Source of the DNA: Pristionchus mayeri
Lineage: Eukaryota; Nematoda; Chromadorea; Rhabditida; Neodiplogasteridae
Assembly: GCA_036245805.1 (NCBI GenBank)
Contig: BTRK01000003.1
Span: 43,638,044 to 43,702,043 of the forward strand
DNA: 64,000 nt
Direction of reading: 5' to 3'
Part shown: positions 1 to 9,469 of the stretch, piece after piece
How positions within the stretch are numbered: position 1 is the stretch's first letter
How the letters are laid out: the number at the start of each line of letters is the position of its first letter
Translations under genes and position numbers: made by a program
Notes under the pieces: model-generated
What the model was told of the DNA's origin: nothing
Seen by the model: the letters and a program-made list of their open reading frames with translations, nothing else
Database searches by the model: none

Positions 1-80
1 CTCTGCACTTGAAGAAGCGACCTTGTGGTTTACGATCAATAAATATAATAAATAAATTTAGCTAACACTGAACTTGCCAG

Positions 81-1651
81 GCGAATGCCCCGAAAAAACA
101 GCTTACCGAGTACATCACCATCTTCTACACGAGAGGACGTGCATTGGAGAGTGCCGAGGTACGGTAGTAACGACATAAATATATTAAACTGTTCAAATTT
201 TCGATTGATAGCAGTGTCACTCTCATAAGGGGCTGGTAAAAGACTATTATGCGATGATTTAAGCGATTAGGGAGCAGTTATAATGAAGATTCTAGTCGTG
301 TTTGAAGAAAAATCAAATATTTTCTCCAGCATTGTCCCACCAGAATTGTGAGATCGGCGGAGTGGCTGACTCATCGACTTGATGATTATCTGTTCGCATT
401 CCGACCTGGGAAGATGGCCATCGAGGACGTTGACGTTGAGGAGTTCAGGCAGTACAAGGTAGGGTAGTAGGGTGGTTTATTCGATGTATTAGAATTGCGA
501 TATCGCGATCCCACGGATTTCGAAATATGCGAGAGGGACGCGAGCGGGATATCACAAATCAACATCGAATAGCCAACCCTACCTGGTATGGTAGTGTGCT
601 TCCCTCTGTTCTTCAGACATGCTCCTCACCGGCGTGAGAGTGGGTGAAATCAGGTATAGGTGCTCTCCTCACATGCCTACAATGCTTGTACGGAGACTAA
701 CATTATATACATGCTAATGTCGCTGCTTACGTTGTTAAGAATTTACAAATAGCATAATTGAGAGAAAATACCCGAAATTGATGTTACATTTCCCAGGGCT
801 TCGCTCTCTTCGTCGTGGAGTCCGACCATGAGGGCAGACCATTGGAGTCGTACAGGCAGTTCCTGGAATGGGTGGAGGTACTGTATAATATAGGGATGTC
901 AAAACGCTCTACAATCCTGCTTCGATAGGCCTCCAAGCCGGTTTCACTGAAAAAAGGCTGAAATTGGCTCCAAGAGGGTTCGAGAAGGGTGTTTATCTTC
1001 ACTTGTTTACACGTCATGCTGTTGGCAGAATGTCAAGAATATTCTCTACGGGATCAGATTGTGAAACAACACGTAAAAGAGATCTCATCCCTCCCGTGCT
1101 GTCTTGAAGTGTATACTGGTGTTCCCAAGTCGGCTTTTTTAAAGTTTTGGAGTGCTCTCTTGCCGGTCAAACATAGGAAGCATGTCAAACAAGGAGAGTG
1201 CGCGCCGCTCACTACACTGTGTACACGATGTATTGCAGAATGAGCCGCCAGCAAAGATAGCACGAGGCCATCTGAATATGCGGTTCGCTGTACTCGGAAT
1301 GAGTAAGGGAGGGCAGGTCATCGTGAATGAGGTTTGTGCTGCAGATACCGTATTATGATACGGTAGGATGCTGTAATTCTACGGTAGGATTCTGTAGGCT
1401 GTACTTTATGATACTGTAGATCATTGGTATTCCAGCCGGCCGAGACAATCTACGAGAGACTTCATGCTCTGGGCGCGTCGGCGATTGTCTTCTACCGTAA
1501 TCTCGATGACGATCAGCGTGGGGATACGGTAGCCAGCACGCGGCAATCGATAACTGCAGCTCGATACAGCCAGGTCGTTGTCTTGCAGCAGTGGGCTGAG
1601 GACATTGCAGATGCAACGTACGGATTCGAAATGAGTGAGGAGGTAGTGTAG
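81..1651 (+). CDS. 3' part of an unidentified six-exon gene
   Basis: Six exons can be chained with GT-AG borders and consistent phases: 81-158, 330-458, 797-877, 1029-1060, 1145-1331 and 1436-1651, about 240 codons ending at TAG. The 5' end lies outside the window. The second exon encodes a stretch with WLTHRLDDYLFAFRPGKM followed by EEFRQYK, which weakly recalls the C-terminal half of M16 metallopeptidases (insulin-degrading enzyme, nardilysin). A competing frame at 1028-1243 reads CLEVYTGVPKSAFLKFWSAL and would fit that family too, so the intron at 1061-1144 may be misplaced. The last two exons match nothing I recognise. I am fairly sure this is coding and unsure of its function. Confidence 0.5.
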
Positions 1652-1904
1652 AGTACGGTAGGATATGATAGGTCACGGTATCGATTGATTCAGGTCGATG
1701 GTGATAAGGATGAGTCGGCGTAGAGCAGGATTATGAAGTGCGAAGGAATATCACCAGTCTGCGATTTACATTTAATGTCACAGTATCATTAATCTTTTCT
1801 ACCGTATCCAGTAGATGAATTGGCTATTCAGCAATCTTTGATCTCATTTCCTTACGATAAAGTATGATCCTCTTCATTGATTCATTCATTCTGGGTTCTC
1901 AAGT
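1652..1904. other. Intergenic spacer before the LINE
   Basis: AT-rich spacer between the stop of the upstream gene and the open frame of the RTE element. It contains scattered TACGGTA motifs and no convincing exon. The 5' end of the LINE lies somewhere near 1880-1905 but has no visible boundary signal. Confidence 0.4.
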
Positions 1905-4805
1905 GTGTGGCGAGCGGTTGAGTGCGATTTCGTCTCTCCGTCTCCGGTTCCGCCCGCCCGGATTCCCTCTCCCAGACGCGTTGGCACGCGGGAGTTGTAC
2001 GCCGCCACGATGGGTCGCCACTTCTACATCGGCACCATCAACGCCAGGACGCTCGGCCCAAGGGAGAAGCAGTCGGAGATGGAACTCGCCCTCGACAAGA
2101 TCAAGTGGGACGTGGTTGCAGTGCAGGAAGCCAGGATTGTGGGTTGTGCCTCGTTCAATCTTACATCCTCAGGCACTGTAGTCTACCACTCGGGCGGGCC
2201 CACTGCTTCCCATGGCGTGGCATTTTTGCTTCGACCGCAACTCGCGCGCGGAGCTGTGTTCAATGGCCTCTCCCCTCGTTTGGCCACTCTGCTCCTTCCC
2301 GACCTACGGCTCTTCCTGGTCTGCGCTTACGCCCCTACGTCTTCCTACGATGACGACGCGTATGAAGACTTTCTAGACCAGGTTGAGACCGCCCTGCGGA
2401 GTGCCCCAAAAGGCCATATGCCAGTTCTGGTTGGTGACTTCAACTGTCGAGTGGCGAGGGAACCTGGCAATGAAAGATTTGTCGGTAACTTTGCCTCTCC
2501 CACACCGAACTCACGCGGACGCTGCTTCACTGAGCTCTGCGTGAGGAACAGACTGCGCATCCTGAACACGTTCCCCAAGAGACGGCACGGTCGAATCTGG
2601 ACCTGGCGATCCCCAAACGGCTCCGCATTCCACCAAATTGACTACGTTGCAGCGCCCGCCACAGCGAGAGTAGTCAACTGTGGAGTCGTTGGTCGGTTTG
2701 AGTTTGACTCCGACCATCGCCTTGTTCGGATGTGCCTCTCCCTCCCTGGCAAGGCGAGGCAGAAAAGATGCAGGGAGCGGCTAGATTTCGATCGAACCGC
2801 TTTTACTGTCAACGCAAACCTTCTCGCGTCACTGCCCCTTGCCCGCCCCAGTTCTGCCGCCGACGCCTATACTACGGTAAAGGCTTTCACGGAGACCGCG
2901 GCAACGAACTGCTGGAGGAAGCGCCAATCCCCTTCTTGGATCTCGAGTGGAACGCGGAAGCTCCTAGCGATGCGCCATGAATTGCAATCCAACTCCCAAC
3001 AAGCTGTCGCCTACTCAGCTGCCTGCAAAGCTGCCCGGACGAGTTTCGTCGATGACATCAGGAAGCGAAAGGAGGCGCAAGCACGGCAAGCAGCAACCAT
3101 GGGAAGGAGCATCGTGAAGAGCATGCTGAGTCTGCAAACCTCAAAGAAGCGCCTTCTAGTTCCCCACCCTGTAACTGGTGCTCTCTCTCAAGCAGCTACC
3201 AAGACAGTGGTCCAGAGCTTCTTTGACGGTCTCTACACCCCTGCAGTTCCGTGTCCACTCCCAGTCCCTCCTCAGCCTCTGGATCCCCTTCCTCCCTTCC
3301 TACCCGATGAGGTCAGCAAAGCGATGTCCCAACTCAAGTGTGGTCACTCACCCGGTTCGGATGGCATTCTCCCTGATGCTATACCACTCTCGAAACCACC
3401 TTGCTCCCGTTATCGCTGATCTACTCAACTATCTGGTAGATGGAGAGGCTGTTCCAAGCGACCTGACCGAAGCAATTGTCACTCTTCTGCACAAGAAAGG
3501 AGACCCTACCAACATTGGGAACTTCCGTCCCATCTCCTTCCTCACCGTTTCCCTGAAGACAATGACCAAAGTCATTCTTCAGAGACTCGAAACTGTGCTT
3601 GAAGAAACAGAGTCCTCGACCCAAACCGGCTTCCGGCGCGGCTACAGTACTCTCGACAACCTGCATGCCATCAAGCAGGTCGCTGAAAGAACCTCCGAGT
3701 ACGGTATCCCAATCTACTTGGCGTTCGTCGACTTCAAGAAGGCGTTCGACTCTGTGGAGTGGAATGCCTGCTGGCAAGCCCTCTTCTCGTTCGGAGCCCA
3801 TCCCTCCCTCGTCCACATGTTGCGCCGTCTCTACGAGTCCTCCTCTACACTCATTCGAGTTAATGAGAAGCTCGTTCCTGTGACTGTGCGTCGAGGAGTC
3901 CGCCAAGGGGATACCCTCTCCCCTCGTCTCTTCAACGCAGTGCTACGATCAGCCATGGACAACATTGACTGGGAGTCAGATGGAATTAGAATCGACGGAA
4001 GGAACCTTTGCCACTTGGAGTATGCCGATGACGTGGCTCTCGTTGCCAAATCTCGACCCGAGCTGGAACAAATGCTGAAGAAGCTGATGGACGCGTGCAG
4101 CCGAGTTGGTCTCGAAGTGAATGCAAGCAAGACCAACCTCCTCACCTCCTGCACCTCTACCCGCAATCCAATAATCATCGGCAATCTGCGATTCGAATTC
4201 GTCGATAGCGCCACCTATCTCGGAGGAAGAATAGCTCTTCCCTTGGATCATTCCGACGAAATAGAACACCGGATTCGATTAGGGTGGCTGGCCTGGAGTA
4301 AGCTCTCGCACCTCCTATCTTCTCGAATTCTGTCCATCAAGATCAGGAGGAGAGTCTTCGAGAGCTGCATCACGGCTACAGTTCTCTATGGGTGTGAAGT
4401 ATGGGCTCTGAGATCTAGCGAGAAGGAGAGGCTGAGAGTCACCCAGAGGAAGATGGAAAGAAAGATGCTTGGAGTCACGCTGAGGGACAGATGGAGGAAT
4501 GACCGCGTGAGAGGGATTACCAAGCTGAGAGACTGGAATGAGGAAGGATTGAAACGAAAAGCGCGCTGGGCCCTCAAGATCAGAAGAATGGGAGTGGAAC
4601 AGTGGAGCCGTGCGACAACTGTCTGGACTCCATTCAATAGGACTCGTCCCCCCGGAAAGCCTCGCGCGCGATGGAGAGACGACCTATCCCGAGCTATTGG
4701 CAGCCATTGGTGGAGTGCAACTTATGAAGACTACCGACCTATCATCTTCTGAGCGTTTCCGCCTGATAAGATAAATTGATTGATTGATGATTGATTGATT
4801 GATAG
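1905..4805 (+). mobile_element. RTE-type non-LTR retrotransposon (copy 1)
   Basis: A GC-rich element with one long coding region holding an APE-type endonuclease followed by a reverse transcriptase. It ends in a short tail of ATTG/ATTGATG repeats (about 4774-4803). A microsatellite-like 3' tail instead of poly(A), and a single EN-RT ORF of about 900 codons, are hallmarks of the RTE clade. No LTRs or target-site duplication are visible. It differs strongly in sequence and base composition from the second RTE element (16.8-20.8 kb), so the two belong to different subfamilies. Confidence 0.85.
2010..4752 (+). pseudogene. RTE endonuclease-reverse transcriptase, one frameshift
   Basis: The frame starting at ATG 2010 (open from 1905) reads TINARTLG, VAVQEARIV, VLVGDFNCRV, HQIDYV and SDHRLV, the ordered motifs of a complete APE-like endonuclease. 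It continues to 3419. From about 3390 the reading moves to the +1 frame. That frame carries the RT domain: FRPISFL, TGFRRGYST, AFVDFKKAFDSV, GVRQGDTLSPRLF and the catalytic LEYADDVAL. The C-terminal thumb and tail (VLYGCEVWAL, GKPRARWRDD) run to the stop at 4752. The break sits between DGILPDAIPL and NHLAPVIADLL near 3385-3400 and looks like a single-base indel; no other disruption is seen. This is either a young, singly broken copy or a sequencing error. Confidence 0.85.
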
Positions 4806-5050
4806 AAATTCGCATTATTTCGACAGCATTTGCATTACAGAATTAGTTGGGAACGTGTCAGGAATCTGCAGGCAAATTCAGCGAGATTGCGAAATACTCC
4901 CCTCATTTTGAATTCCCGCCCATTCTCCTCTCACCCATCTTTGCGAAGCGGTTCTCGACTTAATCTTGTTATTGACTAATCCACAAAGGGTGAACAATAA
5001 CGTCTGTTCTGGCACGTCTAATCTCGTGCAAATCGGCCTCATTACCATGA
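4806..5050. other. Upstream region of modular precursor locus A
   Basis: Spacer between the RTE tail and the TATA box of locus A. The stretch around 5030-5050 (GTGCAAATCGGCCTCATTACCATG) is nearly repeated upstream of paralogue B at about 24374-24396, so it is probably conserved promoter sequence. Nothing else is recognised. Confidence 0.4.
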
Positions 5051-5059
5051 AATTTTGCC

Positions 5060-5067
5060 TATATAAA
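5060..5067 (+). promoter_or_regulatory. TATA box of modular precursor gene A
   Basis: TATATAAA lies 44 nt before the ATG at 5111 and is followed by a pyrimidine-rich block and TCGATCGTCCACG directly before the start codon. The same arrangement precedes paralogue B (TATATAAA at 24406-24413). The pyrimidine block and TCGATCGTCCACG also precede paralogue C. Conservation across paralogues supports a core promoter with a short 5' UTR. Confidence 0.6.
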
Positions 5068-5110
5068 CCCCTCCCCTCCCTCCTCCCCTCACTTCGATCG
5101 ATCGTCCACG

Positions 5111-6280
5111 ATGAGGACTCTTCTAACTCTATCACTTCTCGTCGCGCTCTTCGGGTGAGTGATCTGACCCACCGACCATGGATCTAACCAACCGTACCCC
5201 CCCCTCACCTACAGTATTCCAGGTGCGCCTTCGCCGAGGTCTCCGTTACTTCGACAAACTGCCTCAACGGCCGCTGCACCGAGTGCATCAACGGAGCCTG
5301 CCGTAACGGTACGATAACCTCGCCTACCGTACCCCTTCATTACTCTACCCACACCTTACCGTACCCCTCCCCTACCTGTGCCGTGACCATCAACTACTGT
5401 ACCCTTCCCACACCACACCCATCGCCTACTGGATCCCAGATGATGAATCTGACCCACCTAACTACCGTAATTTCAGTGACCAAGCGCGAGGCGGATATCC
5501 AAGTAACCAGCAGCTCGACCAGCGGTTCGACCACCTGTATCACCAAAGACGGCAAGGAGGAGTGCACCATCTGCGAAAACGGATCCTGCCACACCACCAG
5601 TGAGTGAGGGGTACGGTAGTTCGGTGGGTCAGATTCATGACTCAAAATACTGTAAATATTGGAATCATTTCAGTCTCGAAGCGCGAGGCTTCTGAGGAGC
5701 AACCGGACGAGGACTACAACGTCAAAATTGAAGGACTACAAAGACTACAACTGTGAAAGGTTGAATATTTTCAGTCGATAAGCGCGAGGCTTCTGTGTTG
5801 GAAAAGAACGGGAGCAGCGCTGAATCCGTGAACAACATCAAAATCGGTGAGTTACAAAACTGACCCATCGAACTACCGTAATCATTCAGCCAAGCGCGAG
5901 TTGAGACCTTCCTACGCGTGCCCTTGGAACCGCCTCCAGTGTTGCAGTAAGTTGCGAATCTGACCCACCAAACTACCGTTATCATTCAGTCAAGCGAGAG
6001 GCGTTTGCGGACTTCGCGAACTCTGTCTCGGAGAACAAAATTAGTGAGTTATGGTTCTAACCGACCGAACTACCGTACTCATTCAGGCAAGCGCGAGCTT
6101 TCTGAGAAACCTTTCTGCCGCGCGTGTGGACCTAGAGGAAAGTATTGCTGCAGTGAGTTTTAATCTGACCTACCAAACTACCGTAACATTTCTTAACCTA
6201 CCGTAATCCATTCAGTCAAGCGCGAGACGTATGAGGAGTTGGTGAACGACGCCGATGCACAGCCGGAGTACCACGACTAA
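5111..6280 (+). CDS. Secreted multi-module precursor with repeated KRE sites (locus A)
   Basis: Nine exons: 5111-5154, 5223-5308, 5477-5599, 5674-5730(?), 5775-5846, 5890-5946, 5990-6043, 6087-6152, 6216-6280. Exon 1 encodes a signal peptide (MRTLLTLSLLVALFG). Exon 2 carries CLNGRCTECINGACRN. Each of exons 3-9 starts in phase 1 with a residue followed by KRE(A/L/T), so each codes for one peptide headed by a dibasic Lys-Arg site. Cys-rich modules are exon 3 (ECTICENGSC), exon 6 (CPWNRLQCC) and exon 8 (CRACGPRGKYCC); exons 4, 5, 7 and 9 are acidic and Cys-free. This is the layout of a kexin/furin-processed peptide precursor (neuropeptide-like, antimicrobial or signalling); which one cannot be told from sequence. 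Introns of about 43 nt are near copies of one another. Exon 4 lacks a proper donor; because internal modules are phase-symmetric it can be skipped without losing frame. I do not recognise the family. Confidence 0.75.
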
Positions 6281-6752
6281 TGTGAGAACTTTGACCCCAG
6301 AACTTTGAATACAAGGGGGTAGAATCTCACGATCTTTGGTCTTAGAACTTTGAACTTTGATGGATCTTCGTTTCTAGTAGGCTTCTCTCATGCAATTCCC
6401 TCTTTTTTCACATTCATTCAATGGATAGTGTTGTCTGCATTCATATGGGGATACCAGAGATTCTAGAATATCATGATCTACTCATCTCATCTCATCTCAT
6501 CTCATCTCATCTCATCTCATCTTTGAACTTTGAACTTTGAACTTTGAACTTTCGTCTTTCCTTTGGATGCTAATCGGCGTCTCATTCCTCTATCATCATC
6601 TCCTTTCTCTTTCGTATCTCTACAATGTTCTCATCAATCTTCATCTTATTTTTTTCGCAACACAGTCAATAAGAGGATTCGTTTAGAAAGTATTTTTGAT
6701 ATTTGATCTTCTCTATCTATCGTGCTACTCTGACCTCCTGTATACTTAATCA
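6281..6752. other. 3' flank of locus A with simple repeats
   Basis: Noncoding. It contains eight tandem CTCAT pentamers followed by TTGAACT heptamers, and AT-rich sequence. Parts (CAAGGGGGTAGAATC..., ATGATCTACTCATC) resemble the 3' flanks of paralogues B (about 28.5 kb) and C (about 47.2 kb), so the ancestral duplication included downstream DNA. Confidence 0.5.
6479..6556. repeat. Microsatellite (CTCAT)n then (TTGAACT)n
   Basis: Eight or so CTCAT units run directly into about four TTGAACT/TTTGAACT units. A plain simple repeat, not telomeric (no TTAGGC). Confidence 0.9.
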
Positions 6753-7128
6753 CTTTAATGAAGGATTGTCAGCAAAAGTTGAACTTTTGACGCTGTCATA
6801 ACAATGGCCTAGCCAACTCTCCAAAGATCATAGCGCGAGCTAAGAGGGTAGGAACCATCGTTCCCATAGCTCAGTGGTAGAGCCATTTGACCGTGAGGTA
6901 GCGGGTTCGATTCCCATTTTTGACAAATCTTCGAGATATTTGAATTCCCGCTCGTCCCTGCCCTATCAAGGACTATCAGCGGCCATGGCACTCTGCCAAC
7001 TAGTGATAAGTCGGTTCAAAATAAAGATATGACTTTGAAATTTTCAGAATCTCTCATGGTTATGAAAAGCTAGGCCATGGTTATGACAGCGTCATAAGTT
7101 CAACTTTGCTGACACACCTTCTTTAAAG
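6753..7128. mobile_element. MITE with ~60-bp inverted ends and tRNA-like core
   Basis: Inverted repeats: the left arm holds GTCAGCAAAAGTTGAACTT and GACGCTGTCATAAC; the right arm (7070-7120) is its imperfect reverse complement including GGCCTAGC near the inner edge. The 370-bp element has no transposase. Its core contains a tRNA-like sequence (see 6866-6923). Superfamily not determined; the target duplication is unclear. Confidence 0.7.
6866..6923 (+). other. tRNA-like sequence (A and B boxes), probably SINE-derived
   Basis: TAGCTCAGTGGTAGAGC matches an internal pol III A box and GGTTCGATTCC a perfect B box, with tRNA-like spacing. The acceptor arms and the anticodon stem do not pair, so this is not a functional tRNA. 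It sits inside an inverted-repeat element and is best read as a captured tRNA gene or SINE head. Confidence 0.55.
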
Positions 7129-7326
7129 GGGTGCTCCGGGGAATATTCGGTCACCCATGGTGACAACTTGGATATCGTAGAGGCCACTCACGAGATCATA
7201 AATCACTTTGTACGAAGTTCCACAGACATTCTAGGAGTAAAGTTGCTACAGTTTCCCAATAAGAGCGCAGAATTTTCGTTGTGGGAATCACTTGCATTCA
7301 TTTCCCGGAGCACTCCTTTAAGGAAA
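7122..7326. mobile_element. Short MITE with AAGGRGTGCTCCGG ends
   Basis: Left end TTTAAAGGGGTGCTCCGGGGAAT and right end ATTTCCCGGAGCACTCCTTTAA are inverted repeats about 205 bp apart. A partial second copy of the right half lies at 48385-48458 (same GAGAGCGCAGAATTTTCG interior). It abuts or overlaps the preceding MITE. Confidence 0.65.
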
Positions 7327-7784
7327 CGTGCAAAATTGGAGATCCTTTTCACTTCTTCCCGAATGATCTCCCATTTCTCTTGTTTGGTACTTCTTCGGTT
7401 TATGCCCCTCTCCCTTGTTAACATAACCCGTTCAATTTTATGTCAATTCTAGTTTTCCTAATTTTTGGCGATGAAGTGCCTTTGACTCTTGTGCCGAAGC
7501 CCAGATCAACGATATTTCTTCCCTCATTTTGAGTGTTTTATTTCATGGTGACTGGTAAATTCATAGTGCTCATCTAAAGATTACCGCTGTTCTTAGAACG
7601 AGTGTTTCTTATTTGCACTGTTTCTTTCCTATCTATATCTCCTCCTATATGATCTGGGCTTCAGCACAAGAGCCGTGCCCTTTATCATTTCATTGTCACC
7701 GTAATTTCCTTCTGAATCCAACTCTCCTCGTCGATCCTTGAACATCTACAGTATTTTCAGAAGATCTGAACTTTGATCGCTTAT
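7327..7784. other. Noncoding spacer
   Basis: AT-rich sequence between MITEs; no exon-like or repeat structure recognised. Confidence 0.4.
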
Positions 7785-7787
7785 CTA

Positions 7788-8294
7788 CAGTAGCGGCCAT
7801 AATTCTATCACATTGATGTTTTCCAAGCATAGCTTTCCTCAAACTTTTCCGATTCTCTCCAAATTTCGGATATACTTACTTTTTATAATTACCAATAGAA
7901 TCATGCATGAAATGGGTGTATCGTGATATTGTACGGTAGGTCACTGAGAAATCGATAATTCGCGCAAAATCGGTCTTTCCGGTTAAATGCATGCCAAAAA
8001 TCTAGAATCCAAAAAAGTTGTATTCGAAAGCCCGAAAGATTCTCTTTCGAACTTACTAATTCACAATTGGATACCTTTAATTCTTGATTTTTGGCATGCA
8101 TTTTACCGGAAAACCCGAATTTGGGCGAATTATATCAGTGACCTACCGTACACTATCACGATACACCCATCTCATGCATGATTCTATTAGTAATTGCAAA
8201 AGATAAGTACATCCGAAATTTGGTGAGGACCGGAAAAGGCTGAGGAAAGCTATGTTTGAAAAACTTCAATGTGATAGAATTATGGCCGCTACTG
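7788..8294. mobile_element. 507-bp palindromic MITE, TA target duplication
   Basis: Ends CAGTAGCGGCCATAATTC and its reverse complement, flanked by TA on both sides (7786-7787, 8295-8296). The palindrome extends almost to the centre near 8035, including GAATCATGCATGA and its counterpart. CAGT ends plus TA duplications fit a Tc1/mariner-type nonautonomous element. It ends 44 bp before the large transposon. Confidence 0.8.
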
Positions 8295-8337
8295 TAGCTC
8301 TTATAAATATTTATTTATTTCTAGTCATCCTATAGTA

Positions 8338-9013
8338 TCGTACCGAATTAATATTCCGGAACGGATATGATACGGTTCGGAATTGTATCAAATTTGCGTT
8401 TAGCGAGAGGGAAAACACTCAAAATACAACGTTATGAGTCGTTTTTATGCTCGTTGCATTCCTTGTCGCCTCCCATTTTATTATCTGTTAATTTAAAAAA
8501 ATAAAAATCGATAATTTTACGAGAAAATGGCTGAAAGTGTAAAGAAAAATGAATACCGTAATCGGAAACCGTCACTTTTGCTGTGCAAAATTGCACTTCA
8601 AAAGTGATACGCCACGCTATTTTCATCAGCCCTCATTTTTCGTCAATTTTGGTCGTTTTCATGGTTATGTTGCTCAAATTGTTGATTTTTGTGGTTCAGC
8701 GAGCTGTCGGCGACGGGGAGAAGAGGAGGAAGGGTGCTGCTCCACCAGGAGCAGCACCCATGGACAACTTTTGACGATAAGTTACTTTTTCTCACTTTTT
8801 CATTTCCATTTCTGTTCTTCTCTTTGGATATTTCAGGTTATTTTCGTCGACTTTTGGCTCGGGAGGAGGCCCCGAGAGGCCCGGAGCGGAATCAAGGCGC
8901 GCAGGCTAGGTGTAATACAGGTTCGTCTATTTTTTGCGCTGTTTCTTGCTAAATTCCTTGTTTAATCGGATGGCAGTTGGTTTTTAATAATTAAAAACGA
9001 GAAAATGTGACTC
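8338..9013 (+). repeat. Left terminal inverted repeat (676 bp)
   Basis: Mirrors 13911-14587. It contains a 12-bp-stem hairpin (8732-8759, GGGTGCTGCTCC/GGAGCAGCACCC). A 138-codon open frame in each arm is a by-product of the repeat identity, not evidence of a gene. Confidence 0.9.
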
Positions 9014-9469
9014 AAAATGTGACCCGATTTTTCTCATTGGTTTTACTGATTTAATAAATTTTAAACCACAATGGAACGGTTGGTTAGCCTATTGTGCACA
9101 ATATAGTGAAATATGCGATTGCATTTCAGTGGTGGCCCCCTCGCCCTCCCTTGGCCGCATCTCTCCCCTCCCACGAATGCGACTTAGATGAGTACTTTTC
9201 TACTTTTTTGCCTTTTATTTGAATAGAACAGTAAAAGCTTGTGAAGAAATTTAAGATAACGATGCCATGGGCCAGCGTCAACGGAGGCATCTGAGGAGGA
9301 AGAGTATTTGTTTGGTTCGTTTTATCATTATTGTATTGTTTTGTGATAAATTTTGAGTCACAGAAATTACTTCTTGTTTATTCCATAACATAACAGGGAT
9401 GGAGCAATTTGAATAATCAATTGGGTAGAGTAGGAATATAAATATTCGATCAGGAGAACATTCGAGGGG
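9014..9469. other. Transposon interior between left TIR and BEN gene
   Basis: Probably the 3' UTR and spacer downstream of the minus-strand BEN gene. AT-rich apart from a short GC-rich patch near 9128-9180. No further ORF is supported. Confidence 0.4.

Noticed and set aside
3421..3906. Long minus-strand ORF (161 codons) opposite the RTE RT domain
   Set aside because: Antisense shadow of a GC-rich coding region; no independent features.
6479..6556. Interstitial telomere repeat
   Set aside because: Units are CTCAT and TTGAACT, not TTAGGC or any known telomere unit.
6866..6923. Functional tRNA gene
   Set aside because: A and B boxes are good but the acceptor and anticodon stems do not pair.
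8549..8965. 138-codon ORF present in both TIRs (mirror at 13959-14375) with basic and hydrophobic stretches
   Set aside because: It lies wholly within the inverted repeats, so its duplication follows from TIR identity; composition is low-complexity Phe/Leu-rich and there is no family resemblance.
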